A stretch of DNA of 64,000 nucleotides from Owenia fusiformis (Eukaryota; Annelida; Polychaeta; Sabellida; Oweniidae), in contig CAIIXF020000001.1 in NCBI GenBank assembly GCA_903813345.2, positions 16,451,915 through 16,515,914 on the forward strand, read 5' to 3'. The notes under the pieces were generated by a model. That model was not told the origin of the DNA, ran no database searches, and saw nothing but the letters and a program-made list of their open reading frames with translations. Positions 22,170-36,355 of this stretch are shown here, one piece after another. Made by a program: the position numbers and the translations under genes. Positions within the stretch are counted from its first letter, which is position 1, and each line of letters opens with the position of its first letter.

Positions 22170-25100
22170 TTAACCAAGGATGAGTTCGTCTGGATCCTTG
22201 ATGGGTTTCCATGATGGTGAGGAAGGTGTTGACGATGTGCCCTTGGGTGCTGTCGTTACCGATGTTTGCCTAATTTGTGACATCTTGGGTTTAAAAGAAT
22301 ACACAAACACTCTGTCTTTGCTATAACTTGGAACAAAAAGTTCTTTGTAACCATCTTTGTCAATGTCTGCTATTGCTATACCACCAATCGTACCATCTCC
22401 ATCTTCAAGAAATGTCTTTGTCTCGTACTCCCAATTATTGAGGTCAAGGCTCTTGGGGTAAAGTATATGGGCAGACCCATCATCGTCACCAGAGACAAGA
22501 ATCAGTGGTTTTCCACTCTCATTCCTAAATAAATTGAAAAATGCATAGCGGTGACAAAACAATTTTCAAAATAAGCAAATTATTAGGATTGCATATTCCT
22601 CAGCTAACATTTTGATTCGACTTTTACAATTGTCTGAGAGGCATATACCAACAACAGTGATTCGAGTTTGTCAAAATAAGAAAGACATTTACTTACTTTG
22701 TGTTTGGAAAGAAAGCCTTTGATGATCCCGGCGATCCTTTCCCAGGGCCCCAGCTTTTGGAACTGAATCCCGTCGCCAACGTATGCATCACATACTTTCC
22801 TGACCTATATAGCAAATTGTATTATTTAGTTGATCGGATACAGCAAGTCTGTATCTTTATCTACTTAAATGACTTAGGGAACTTATGAATCATCAAGTAT
22901 GACTATTATTTTATGTGCCTTATTTGTAAAATATTTGTTCCTGGCCACCGAGTTGTAAAAATTTCAGAAAAAGAGTTGACCAGCTTGGTCGCGCTTCATG
23001 ATATGGTATATTTCTGATCTTTCAATCTCGAAAATAGACAAATGTCCGTTGCATATATTTTCAGATTTTACCATTTAATCATTTTCGACTGGTAAAAAAA
23101 CTGATAGACATTACCGTTTTCAGCAAAAAAAATCCCATGGTTGGTTGTTGAATTGAAACTTGAAAATTGAAACTCTGTCGACCAGAAACAAGAATATACA
23201 TATCATACATAAACCAACCTAAAATCAATTGGCACTTCGAAGGCTAAAACCTTTCCGTTTTCATAAGCATTGAGTGAGACAAGGAGGTCCAGGCGACCAT
23301 CCCTGTTAAGATCCATAACTTGAACATCAAACATCTGACCTAATTTTGTTGCGATCACATTTTGTTTCACCTAGAAATAAATAATTCAATTCATCAATTT
23401 ATGTTAGTAGTTGTACTAGATAGTTGTACTAGGTATAGTATTCCGCTCAGCATGTGGCTTCGGATAGTACATTTCGGGAAATAATTTACACTTTTGCCCT
23501 CAATGGCAGTCACTATTTGCATAATATGGTCCTTTGAACATTTATGCAATATTACAAGTGTACATTAGCCTACCATCACTCATGATTGACAGAGTATATC
23601 ATGGGTAATTTTCTAGGTAATTTTGAATTAAGGCTTTCAGTACCTGAACGAAGAAAGATGCAAGTGATCAGAACTAAACCCAAATACAATATAAGTGTGT
23701 ATACCTTGGATTTTTCCCATTCACCAGACGGCGACCAATAAATAGTTAAGTTCTCTGAGAAATATGAGCTGGTAATGATGACGTCATACATAACGCCATC
23801 TGCAGTCATCTCTGCTAAAGTGAACATGTTATCGGGCCCAGATGCTACGATATGTTCCGTCCAAGGTCTTGAGAAGTTGTAAGGTGAATCACGGGGATTT
23901 TCCAACCAAAGTAGGTTTCCCTCAGTTGAACCTTTAAAAGAATAATACATAGAAATAGCTGGAATAATACTACAGATAACTATAGTTTGACCCGACCTTT
24001 GGTGAATCTGACCTGGATGGCACTACAGGATACACTACAGCACTACAGCGGTGCAAGAAGGGCCGATGAGTAAGATGATCAACCCACTGTCCCACTTTTT
24101 ACTGCTATCATCTCCTGACAGAAAAACATCACTTGGGCAACATTTACTGCCATTGATTTTGCGTCATTTAGGCGCCAGATTCAGATTTCCCCATTCCTGA
24201 AGCTTTTAAAACCTAGTTATCATATGAAAAGAAGCGGCTTGCGCCACTGAGACCCTTCTGGATCCGTGACTATATAAAAACTAGTTAAGTAGGTGAGAAG
24301 TGTTTGCGCGTTTGTTTGTACCATGGTTACAATTCCGGGTATTGCCTTATCTTGTTTCTAATGAATGGAAACCTGCAAAATATATTTACAGGCCGTAAAA
24401 GTTGGCTGGCCCAACTGCCCCCCCCCCTTTAATTTAACAACCAGCCTGTAAAAGGACTTTGAAACCATGAGAGTATGTTTCACTGTTTGCCTGTTTTTGG
24501 ACATTTACATCTAAATACACAATATTTGATGTTTGATTCCTTAAGAATAGTAAACATAGACCCATTAAACATATCTTAAACATAAGTGTAGATTGGATAA
24601 TTGTCAAAGCTAGAGCAGTTTTAGTAAAATACATTTACTCTTTAAGCTTTAAATTAATTACCAAATATTGGTTTCCTTCCTCTACAAGTGACAGCATCGG
24701 GGAGACCATCTTTGTTCATATCTTTCCACAGAACACGATGGAAGAACCAGTCCTTGTCAGCACCACCTTTAGGTGTGGATATGTCGAACGGCCCGACACT
24801 ATTACGAAGTATAGTCCCAGGGTTCAAGTCAAATATATTCACAGCACCATCCTGTTTTCCGGGAACTAAGAATCCACCCGGTACAGCAATAGAATCTTTT
24901 CCAAACCCAGGTACTATAAAGTTAGGAAAACATTTTTAAATATTTAATGAAACATATTTCAAATGACATTAGTCATTTAAAGCAGTAAACGGAATTTTGT
25001 AGAGCATTTATAATTTTTGTACTTATATAAAGAATAAGTACTTCGATAAAGACCTCTATAAGTTCTACATCATATTCCAATATTGGTGGTAAGCTACAAC

Positions 25101-25533
25101 TTATGGCAGATAGGGTAGGGATACAAGACTAGATATACTCACTTGGAACGGGTTCGATTTCATTCGGCCATGTTACTTTATCCGTCAATGTCTGGACATT
25201 GATGTTAGTAATGTTTTCTGAAATAACCTTATCAATATCGGTAACGTAGTAAATGTGATCGCTGTTCCATGGAATCGGATCAAAGCTGGAGATGATCAAA
25301 GTGAAGTTGCCGTCATTCTGATCTTTGTTCAGGTTATCATAAGCTGCTATGAATGACGGATACGTCACTTTAAATTCTGAGATCAGCCTTGGTGAGATCT
25401 CCGGTTCGGCAAGAGCTGTGGCGCTACAAACTAGAGAAAGGCATATTGCCATTTCAAATACGCGCATATGTTGAGACATCCTTAGATGATTCGCGCTTTT
25501 TCGTCTACTCATCTTTAATGATTTCTTTTTCAT
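22170..25533 (-). CDS. Secreted FG-GAP/VCBS-repeat protein, 6 exons, up to 494 aa
   Basis: Exons in order: 25143-25533, 24662-24913, 23705-23931, 23219-23370, 22697-22804, 22170-22524; total 1,485 nt, all junctions in frame. A hydrophobic run ending CSATALA just before EPEIS is a likely signal peptide, so Met19 or Met23 may be the real start rather than Met1. Three calcium-binding-type loops typical of FG-GAP/VCBS beta-propeller repeats are visible: DMNKDGLPD (195-203), DLNRDGRLD (310-318) and DIDKDGYKE (430-438), plus an acidic GDDDG turn near 390. The tail after about 455 is Ser/Thr/Pro-rich and looks disordered. No catalytic motif or membrane anchor was seen, so substrate or partner is unknown. 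It is divergent to the plus-strand gene starting at 27313, with about 1.8 kb between the two starts. Confidence 0.85.
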
Positions 25534-27312
25534 TTGACACTGTGTTGTCGGGATCTAGTAACGAAATTTATATTGTCCTTATCAATGTAAATGCATATGT
25601 AAGTTCCACACTTTCACATGTTGGTACACCCTTCTGAATAAGATAAGAGATAAGATTGATGATTTGGTAAAACAAAACAAGGCATGCGACGTGTGTATTG
25701 CAGAATGATCTAAATTCAATTATGAACATTCGCTTATCCAAAGACAAAATGGGAATTTTTATAGTGTTATATCAAATCGTGATGACTTGTATAGATGGCA
25801 TAATTGCTAACTATTGTTGGTCTATCTTCATGGATATGGCAGTACTTGATATCGACTCAATACTATCACTTAGACTTCGAAATCTCACTTTACAGAGGTT
25901 TTATTCAGATCTTTTAATCTCCCAGATTTAAGGCATTTTTAAAAAATCACTAAACTGACACATGATCAATTGCTTTAATTTGGCGCTAGTTAATTTTTGA
26001 GTAAAATATGGATATTGGAAGGCTAGCTAACTATTGAAAGAATTCTCAATGATATTTTTTTTAATTGGCAGAGACTTAATTTGGTGGATTGTATCAATCC
26101 GCCAAATCAGCCAAATTAAAACGGCTGTCAAATTAAAGCAATTTACAGCATTGAAATCGTCCTGTGTTACACGAGTTGTGTGTCGCGAATTGGTAGCTTA
26201 TAACTCTATCGTCTGCACAAGAATAGATGTCTCTCAATCTGTGAGTCGCTGTAAAATATTGAATAGCACCAAGGGTACTTCTATTTTGCACCCCGTTGCA
26301 TTTTTGGATTGAATATTACATCGATTTATGTTTACGGTATTTGTTCACCTTTACGCAATTGTGTACATTTGTACATTTGTGTTTTTGTCAATGTCAGTTA
26401 AAAATCAATCAATTAATAATATAGGATATTGAAAACCTTTGTCAAATCGAAGATAACCTGAACCATTGAGTATGTTTAGCCGTGGTGTGTGGTGGTACTA
26501 ACGAAACTATTATCCTAATATGTAGTGGTTCAGTTCTCTATTCAGTCTGCTCTATTGTATGGCTATAGTTGGTATTTTGTTTTAGGACTTGGAGTAAATG
26601 GGCAAGGATTAGCGATATAAGTCTTATACATAGCCTAAATGTATCTTATTGATAGCAGTATAATATCTTAAAATAAATTGAAAGTGAAGACCTATTTCTT
26701 CACCACCTAACCCAATTTTTGATCAGTAAAATAATTATATTTGTTCCACGTGTGAACCAACTTTTAATTGTTTGTACTTGTTTATTTGTATAATCTCTGA
26801 TGGTGATCAAAAGCGTTTCTGATAATAAAAGGTATTCTTGTCGTTTGTCTTTTTGGTATCCAAAACACCACGTTCATGTAGTCCTTTATAAAAGATCAAA
26901 ATACTACACCGAAGAAAATAATCCCCTATTTACTTAAAATAATCGTTTCACATACTAATCTGATTAATGCATATAATTGTTTTCTGCACACTTTAAAACT
27001 GACAAATGTCATCTATACGTTTCGAGACAAAAGAAAAGTTTGATTAAAACAGTTGGTCAATATCAAGGCTTATTCCTCACAGATTATAGTATAGGGCATT
27101 CGACGGCGGATTGATTTGGCTAATGTTTACGAATCTGGTTATTCAATGGCCGTAGTATAGCAACAGTACACAATGTTGTAAACAGTTGATATAGCCTTTG
27201 TACCCGATAGTCCAATTACACTTTATTAAATCTCTACACGCGAACGGCTGTGAGACTTTTAGGATTAACTTTTACTTGTCAGTTTTGATACATCTTATTA
27301 TAGATATTAAAA
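25534..27312. promoter_or_regulatory. Divergent promoter interval
   Basis: About 1.8 kb between two genes transcribed away from each other (FG-GAP left, acidic protein right). It must contain both promoters. One small palindrome, GGTGGATTGTATCAATCCGCC, lies at about 26080. No TATA box or known site was assigned. Confidence 0.4.
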
Positions 27313-30300
27313 ATGGGTTGTGGAGGAAGCAAGAGCACTGGTACAGAGAACCAACAGAAGAAAGCAGATCCTGCCCCTGCTCAACAGCATAACGAGCAAG
27401 CAGATAACAAGAATGGAAGCGGTAGTGCCCCCGACAACAAGGGTAAGAAAAATATATAAACTACTCATCATGTCCAATCATTTCATCAAATATCCTCCAT
27501 AGTCTGCACTAAAGTAATAATAATCAGTCCATTCGATCCAATTTTGGAAGTTTGTGGTAAGTGATGTATAAAGTAACTGTACTGCCCGGTCGGGCTGTTC
27601 TATCGATAAGCTTTATCTTAAAATAGGATACATATAAATCAGATGAATTGAAAACATTAATCCCATAAGTAGTGTACCGTGAAAGAAAACGTATACCATA
27701 ATAGAGGATTATTCCATTATTATTCATTTGATAGTTGCAGAATGTTTTAATTATTGATAATCAGTTGGTGAAACTAATGTAAAAGCCGGATAAAAATAAC
27801 AAGTGAATATCGTGATCAAAACACATGTATACGGATTTTCTTGTCAGAATAAAGGATCAGAAAACATCAGCTAGGCAACGCGGCTTATCAACAATTAAAA
27901 TAAAACTTTTCTCCCTACACCAAACCAAATATGTGGTCTACACTAATACACATATATTCTCGTGACAAAAACGGACATATCAATTAAGATTATTAATGAA
28001 TCTATATTAGGTGTTTCTAAATACAACTATAATTTGTGTAGCATGCCCTTCGAGAGTTGAAATCTGAAAAATCTGAAATTCGAGATATCCATGTGCTATT
28101 TCGTAGAAATTGGAGTTGACAGTTGGGAGAGGCTCAGTGTGGTCGTTCGGACCATTCTGCTTGTGACATGTAAGATGACATCGGTAAAGCTAACTAATCC
28201 CTTGATCACACAGATATCAGTTACATACGTAAATGATACCAATAGTGACTATTTACCATTACGGGATAACAGAATTATACTATTTGATGAATAAAACTAT
28301 AATTAACTCAAGATCAGCGTGGATCCCCTAAAACATACGACTAGGTGGATAAACTAACAAAGTGGGATGATAAATCTGATTTAGAAACAGACACTTGTTG
28401 ATCGATCAGAAATAGTTAATTGACCATCGAGACTATCCAAGTATAATACAAAGAGTAAATACTAGAAGTATAAATTGATCCTCATGTGGAACAAACATTG
28501 TATACAATCAATCTATATTGAATGCTTTCAAGTTGATGTTGTATTGGAAACGTTAACTGTTAATCCGCAACATTTACTAACTGTTAATTGCTTAGATCGA
28601 ATATGAATAATTAAAAAGCGTGACTTATTATTTAGAAGACTATTCACAGCAAAGTTTTAGATATTGCTTGACTACAATAAACTACAATAATCATTATTAA
28701 TGTTTGATGATGTTTACAAATCTAACACAATACGAATACGTGTTAACATGTGAAAATTATGGAATCAATTTGAGGAGGTTGGTTAATTTCAAGAATGTTA
28801 ACAAATGAAATGTGTAGTGGCAACCAATGACTAAACAACAATGTTTAAATCTAAATTTTTCGCTGTCACTTTCGCTACCTGGAATATTAGAATTGATACA
28901 TACATAATGATATTTATATTGATTTGAAAGTTTCTATGTCAACACTGATCTCTAAACCTATGTTGACATTCGGGCCGTGTGAAGTAGAAGAGCACATATA
29001 CCTTTTGATAGCTGTTTAAAATAAACAAAGCATGACAAACAAAAACGATCAAGAATAAATAATATTCTTCTTAGTCAAATGCAATTGTTTATACGTAATG
29101 ACATTGAATATTTTAACAATAACAATAGTATGTCTACTTTCATGACCAACCCATAGTAAATAGCAAATCCCTTCGTAAAGTTTTCTACCATATGAAATAA
29201 TATGCCACAATAAGTTTTAGGAATCCCGATTCAGATTACATTTTAGAAATTATTAGAGTATCCAATTACAATGTCGATGTTAGCTTCATTGGGTACAATG
29301 ACATCAGACAATAACCTATGGATATCGATTCTATTAGAAATCATACTCAAACATTCTAATAAAAATGAACAGGAATATACTTCAATAGTTTCGTGTATTA
29401 TATAGTTTTGTATATGTGGCTATAATTAATTATAATTAAGGTCTTTGTATTCGTCTAAATAATACTATTTGAAACATATTTATGGGGACGAAACAATGAA
29501 CAACATCAGTATTATTTTTAAACAATTTATAAAATATATTTGCCATTTCATCCGAACTCGACAAGATGACGGATAAGAAACATATTTCTAACATTTACAA
29601 ATATAAGTAAACATGTATGCGACAGCATATGTTACATGATGAAGTTCAAAACACGAAACAGAGACAGAAAGTTCTACACCGATTCACCCTGACATTGTCA
29701 AAGAAGGTCAATCACCATTAAACCAAAAAACAGAAACCAAACAAACGGATATGTATTGACTGAATAATCGATTCATAATCCATTGTTAAAATATGAAGTT
29801 TACCATGCCCACTAAATACACACCAACATCAAGTATCGATGTATAAGTTGGAAGTAACGTGGCGGTTTTATGACAGGAGCTGTTGTGGCAACAATGATCG
29901 TTGCTAAAAGACTGTTAATTGAACTTCGATCCTTATCTTGTAAGCGGTAATGTAGAATACTGCTATAAGCTAACAACCTGGTGTACTCAGCCTCCCGAGT
30001 TCAATACTTACGACCAAGTCGGCTGAGACTCGAGACAACCAGTAAACTAACCAAACTCTGCAAAGGGTAGCCATCATATCATTATCACAACGGATTGTTG
30101 AACTAATATTAGAAAGTTAGACCAGTTGCTGAGGAATTGATTTCTTCTGTAGCTTTTGCACAATTGCCCTTTGATGATGAGAGCTTCACTGATAACAATC
30201 TGAACACTTTTTCCTCTCATTGACTCCCATGTTAAAAAAATCTTGATCTGAACATCCCCTAATCTGAACAATGAACAATAATATTTGAAAATTGAGCTGT

Positions 30301-33300
30301 CTAATCTGAACATTTTACAGTAATTCTATTCAGACTCTTCAATAATATTCTTGAATCTACAAAGTCCACACTGGCAGACTCACACTGTCATCGACTTATA
30401 TATACCGAGAGACAATTATATTCAAACTCCGATGGAAATGCAATAACAATGAGAAATATCTTATAAAGCATTAATACTGTAAAACTACCGCTCTTATAAG
30501 AGGCTAGGAGTTCTAGCATTTGGATTCCAGGACATTGTACTTTACATGTAGTGTTATTGTTATCGGTTCGAATAGTTTATCGGTTTATATATAGTTGTTT
30601 GTGTTATTACAAGTGTTTAGTATTGTGTTTTCTTATTATTTTATCAGAAATGTTACAACCATCTTCGATTCATTTGGTATGATCTTGATCAAATATTCTT
30701 TAGGAAATGTCAACATGATATTAAGTCACATTAATTGTAATTACAGGTAGCAGAACAAGTGTCAAAGATAACAAAGAAGCTGAAAAGATAGAGGCTAGTG
30801 AGGAAAACAATGAGGAAAAGAAAGATGAAGAAAAGAAAGTTGAAACTGAAGAAAACAACGAAGAAAAGAAGGAAGAAGGTAAGTCCAATACTCATCAAGG
30901 CAAAGATGAATCGTATACGTAGTGCTGATCCTGAAAAATATGAGATATGCATAATATTGTATCATGCTACCATCAATACATATAAAGATGGCCAAAACCA
31001 TGATTTTGAAGGATTGGCATTACCAAAGCTTTTATTTTCTGCTTTCATTATTTTCCAGGAAGAAGTGAATACTAGTAGTTTAAATATTTTGCTTGGAGCT
31101 TTTTGAAATGCTCATTGCTTAAGAGGCTTGTTACGTTTATTTTAACCATGGTTTGGAGGTGCCATTGAAACGTTTTTGCTTGTTTTAGTTTAATTTAGAT
31201 TTCGTTAACTGCTTGGAATGTTGTCAGAAATGATACGTTTTGCTGTTTCGTTAATGTGCAATATACACATGTACTTGTTTAAATGTGCTTATATTTGTTT
31301 TATGTTCTCTTTAAGTCTCGCTTTTCTTTTCCCCCACTTCTTGCACGCTGTCTTATTTCCCCTATGAATCAAAGCATTCACACTGTATAGCCTACCTGTA
31401 TCGTGGCTGCACCCCCGTGTATCATTACTACAAAATAGTACTAGCCTAATTAAAACCATTAATTAATAATTAAACAATGGACAATCAAAGTGAGATAATC
31501 AACGCTTGTACTTTTACAAACAATAATTGATACTCTGGTCCTGTTGAACTAATATCTATCTCCTCTATAAAAAAAAAACTAGCGAGATTTGCATGTTTCC
31601 AACTGAAACCAGAAAATAACCATTATATTAGTAATGGTCCTGATTCACTCCTCAATAAAATAACTAGCGAGATTTGCATGTTTCTAACTGAAACCAGAAA
31701 ATAATCATAAATAACATCTTCGTTTAAGCATTAATCATTAAAAAACATCATCCACGTCATATTGATCCTTGCTTATCTTACTACATTGAATTTTACATCC
31801 CTGTAAAAAATGTTATGTTATGATTGAAAGGCTGATTGATCTACCGTAATATACAGCACCAGTAGCACGCATATATGCTGCCAATAACCTTTCAGTGGTA
31901 GATTGAGACTGATCTGGATCCTGGTCTTTGTTATGTGTGGTACTAGCTACATACACCCAATTCTTAATAACCATCTGACCATTGGTGATACGGATCAATT
32001 ATGTTCTACTTTATTGTACAAGATAGAATACTTTTATTAACTTATCTTTAAGAGCTCTTGTCATCATATTATCTCTCTCGACACCTCTTATAGTTAAATA
32101 TATAAATTCTAAACATGCTGCCCTTTATCTCATAACATGTAATAATAAAATTGTAGATAAATGTAAATGCCGAAGAATCAAAATCATTAACAAAATAATG
32201 ACCTTCAAATCTAATCTCATTGCATGCGTGTTTTTCTCCTAAATCGTGGAATCGGAAGATAAATTGCACAATATGAATTATTAATTAACTGACTTTGCAT
32301 GTGTTAGAGGAGTTGCACGAGTTAATCTATATTTGGCCTTCTTCTGAGTTTTGAGTCTGAAAATAGGTTCATGGGAATATTGATCTACTTTATAATTAGC
32401 CCAAGATTCTATGAATCCGTTTGAGGAGGCCGATAAACCTAATGAAGAGATGGTTCAAGATCTTACAATAGAGAACTTAGATGATATAGGTGAGGAAACC
32501 CCGCATGATACCCATCATAATATGAACTGAACTTAGAAATGAATAAGTTGAAAATGAGAATTTGGAATTGCTTTCCCATAATGAGAAAAACCTTAAAATT
32601 GTGTGATGAATAATTTGAAAACGAGTAGAATTTGAAATTGCTTTCCCATAATGAGAAGAGCTTGAAATTGTGTGAGACCTTTGTTATTACATTATTAACA
32701 GAAATTAAGATGAGTTCTGTTAAAAGATTAATGAGGTAAAAATCAATACAGTGCGCAGATTATAAAAAAAACTTTGATTAATTAGTTGTGATAAGGTTGG
32801 AATGTCGTCACATCGAATCTCATTGATCACCAGGTCTCCCAGATTATATTTATTTTTATCCACTTTCTATATGGTAAATCTAAACTGCTATGAAAACAAC
32901 GGTACTTGAGTTTTCAATACTAAGACAGATTTTCGAGAGATTCAATTGATTTTTTACAGTTCGTAAGTCTTCCGATATGCTTTAAGCGTTTCTATTGTAA
33001 AATTGTACAATGTTTGCATTACGATTATAGTTAGTATTTACTCTCCAAAATAGAAAAACGTGTTGTGGATATTTAGCCCATAGAAGTGTAGAGGTACCTA
33101 GCGACCAAAGTTTCCCTTATTGCCCCACACAATCAAGATCACGGCTAGCTAATAAAAAATACGTATAAATCATAAAGACATTAACATGTAAGAGACCAGA
33201 ACTATTCTTTCAGTAAAATGGTCTCTGACATCTCATCAATAACTAGAATTACGGATCTGGTCTTATGGGATAGTCTCAAGGATTTGATCGATTATTTTAA

Positions 33301-35165
33301 TAATGTGATGTACTTTTTCTGTCGGTGTATCTTTGTAAAGAATATTAGCTCGATAAGTTTTGTGATTTATCATATCATTGTTTTTGTGGTTGCTATGGTG
33401 GATATCACAAAGAAATACCAATGATTGTGTTAAGCCAGACTGTTCCCCTGTAGTGTTTTATGGCTAATGTAGCTCCAAATGCAATATTAAAAAAATATGA
33501 TAACTAAACTAATTTAGGATAAAAGTGAAGTTCAGAAATAGTTTGGCATACAAGAGAAAAAATTAATATTCAAATCAACTGAACTGTCTGGCTGCTTTAC
33601 AAACGTGGGTCATACACACTCAATTCAAACATGATTAAAACAATTTCATTTCATTACAATATGGAAATAGTATACTGGTAAATATATTTTACAATGTTTG
33701 TGAGTATTTAGATGTTTTCAAATGTTGTAAACAATGCTTACGCTTCACGTGGCACAATTGTTTTAAAATAACGTCTTCGACGTCTCAACATATGCGACAC
33801 CGTTCGGAAAACGGAATGTTACTACAATAAATATATATAACTACTATAAATCAGGAATAATAAAAGTAACGCTCAAATGAGCAAAACCTTTAATCAAATA
33901 AATAATTCAAAAATTGCAAGTGCACGAACTGATCATTTTTCATTTACTAGTAGTTATTAAGTTCTTCTTTAAACCCATCTATTTGTAATTAATACCAAAT
34001 GCTTTTGTAACCCATAACAGTATAACTGCTTGTCTCATAATCCCCGCATAATCCTAACCTTTCTGCGAATCCTCTAGGAGAGACACCAACATCTCATATG
34101 CATTTGCTAATGTACATGGGGTCTCTTCTAGAAGATGTCAACCCTGTTGGACTTCCAATGCATGTCTGCTTGATTAACCTAGTTGCATCAAAATTGCTTT
34201 ATTATTAGGCGAGGCGGGGCAAAAATCTGAAGAGAAGACAGAGGCAGCAAAAGAAGAACCAGTAAAAATAGAATCAGATGAGACTGATAATTCACAAACT
34301 GTAGCAGCTGATTCAGAAGAAACTCCTAAATCAGAGGAAACAGTTGAATCAGATGTAAAAACTGAAACTGCTGAATCAGCAGCTGAAAATGTTGATACAG
34401 CTGAGAAATCTGAATCAGATCAAATTACTGAACCAGAAAAAACTGAATCTGCTGAGCCAGAAACTGCTCAAAACGAACCAACTGAATCAGAAACTGCTCA
34501 AACTGAAGCAGTTGAACCAGAAACTGCTCAAACTGAAAATGTAGTAGCTGAAACTGCACAAAATGATGCAGCAGCAGAAACAACTGAAACTAATCCATCT
34601 GATTCACAAGCTACTGAAACACAACCCATTGAAACACAAGATAGTAAGTCACGCCTAGAAACTGAAGACAGCAACAGAGAAATATTGTATACTTTTGCAT
34701 GATTCAATCTTAAAATGGCATGTGTTTCCCGTTTTGTATATATATCATCCTTTCAGTTTCATAAAATTATTTCTTTGCATGGTTATTCTAAAGTAAAATA
34801 TGTGTTCTCCATAATCAAGTTTATATGATTTTTCTCATGAGTTCATTTAAATACCAACGTTCATAATAATTATAAATATAAAGGGTAATGTTTTCTTTGC
34901 TTAAGACTAAAATTATTTAGTACTGAAATGCATACTAAGTTGTTATCATCATAAGGAACGACAGTGTATATAACCATGAACATGATAATTGCAATCTGAC
35001 TTGCCCGACTATGAACTACATGCCAAATTCCCTGTTTACGGTGCCCATGATCAATGTAATATTGTTTTTTCAGATGAAAATAAAACAGAGGAAACCCCAG
35101 CTACAGAAGGAGAAACCTCAGAGGAAACAAAAGCTGAGGAAACAGAAGAAAAGAAAGAAGAATAG
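27313..35165 (+). CDS. Dually lipidated acidic disordered protein (MARCKS/BASP1-like layout), 5 exons, 292 aa
   Basis: Exons 27313-27442, 30747-30878, 32400-32489, 34209-34643 and 35074-35165; total 879 nt. The protein starts MGCGGSKS: Gly2 fits N-myristoylation and Cys3 palmitoylation, so it is probably held on the inner face of the plasma membrane. The rest is hydrophilic: exon 2 is Glu/Lys-rich with EENNEEKK-type repeats, exon 4 has degenerate repeats around ETAQTE and TESAEPE, and the C-terminus is TEEKKEE. There is no globular domain and almost no aromatic residue. All four introns are phase 1 and the three internal exons are multiples of three (132, 90, 435 nt), so any can be skipped in frame; exon 3 (with MNPFEEAD) is the least similar and a likely cassette. 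Analogy to MARCKS, GAP-43 or BASP1 rests on architecture, not alignable sequence. Confidence 0.78.
27443..30746. other. Intron 1 of the acidic-protein gene
   Basis: A 3.3-kb intron bounded by GTAAGAAA and TTACAG. No nested gene or large repeat recognised. Confidence 0.6.
31535..31710. repeat. Tandem duplication of about 97 bp
   Basis: TGGTCCTG...CTAGCGAGATTTGCATGTTT...ACTGAAACCAGAAAATAA occurs twice in a row in intron 2 of the acidic-protein gene. Confidence 0.7.
32540..32675. repeat. Tandem duplication of about 70 bp
   Basis: GAATTGCTTTCCCATAATGAGAA-type units occur twice (AATTGCTTTCCCATAATGAG), just after exon 3 of the acidic-protein gene. Confidence 0.7.
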
Positions 35166-36308
35166 GGACAATGTTGTTTTAGGAAAGTCTAGCAATTCTT
35201 ATATTTATTATCTTTACAAAATATTGAACTGCTGGTTCAGCATTTATCAGTCATTGGAAGGACATCCAAAAAGCTTTTGATCACTTTCAAATTAAGTGAG
35301 AGTAAAGCCAATAAGGGGTGTAACAATGAAATTGATGTAATGTCGTCACAGCCACATGACAGTAAATAATCTGAGAACATGACTGAAATTCGCTCAATTC
35401 AGTTTAGGGAGGTTTTGTATTTGTACATCATTGACTTGTATAACAGTTGCAATACAGATATAGGGGGTTAGATTACAAACGGCTTAACAGGTAATGGTGA
35501 AGCCCTCTTCGATCAACCCTATATGGTACCAAACTTGATGCAAGGGTCATAAGGCATCAGTCATATCTGTCGACAGTACCGAGCCCTGTATGGTTCAACC
35601 ATGTAGAATGAAGTACCAGTTTTGATATCAGGAAAACAATGATAACAGTGCAATGCAATATTTTTCATGGTGTGTATTAAATTGCTTGTTCGCAGTGTCA
35701 ATGTTCTATTTGCCAGAATTTTGTAAAACTTGTGTTGTATATATTTTTCTAAACGCAAAAATGGGCATATGATGCCACTCTTAAAGAAACATAAATATTG
35801 CTAACTTTACTACGTTTGGCGCTTTTGTGTCTCCTTTACATGTGGAGGAACGTTGCTTTTTCCATTTGTCTAGGAGAGCGGGAGTCACATTGGCTCAACA
35901 GTCAGTATTACTTAGTGACTGCACGATATTTTCATCTGTCTATTAACGACAACAGTCACTTCTTTGCCGCGCCAAACGTCGCAATAGCAGCAATAATCTT
36001 GTAAATAAGGTCGTTTTTGTATCGGGATCATCTTCCATTTGTGGTAACAGATCAGAGGATAGCATGAAAAAAAGTTCATTCCCTTGTTATGATTAAAGAT
36101 TTGGAAATAGCGTCTACTGATAAGTGTAATTGTAAAATGTAATTCTCCCTTATCAGCGCACTATCAAGAGGTGTGTAAGTTATGATAGCATTGTCTGGAG
36201 ATTGAGTGTTCACATTATTCAAGCATTTCTAGATATCTATTGTACATATTGAACTTTCTGATATTACGGTCACGTCTTCATAAAGGACCGAATGTATATA
36301 GCTTACCG

Positions 36309-36355
36309 GCGCCATCTATATTGCTCAGTAGATCATCATCATAAGATGGCGCCAT
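36309..36355. repeat. Short inverted repeat
   Basis: GGCGCCATCTATATTG pairs with ATAAGATGGCGCC around a roughly 20-base loop, in the intergenic region between the acidic-protein gene and RidA. Confidence 0.45.

Noticed and set aside
30798-31106. A Lys/Arg-rich frame on the plus strand and a Phe-rich frame on the minus strand
   Set aside because: Both are other-frame or antisense readings of the Glu/Lys-rich exon at 30747-30878; the exon joins in frame with its neighbours.
35011-35280. A basic frame (KQRKPQLQKEKPQRK) over the last acidic exon
   Set aside because: Shifted frame of exon 35074-35165; only the acidic frame continues from exon 4 with correct phase.
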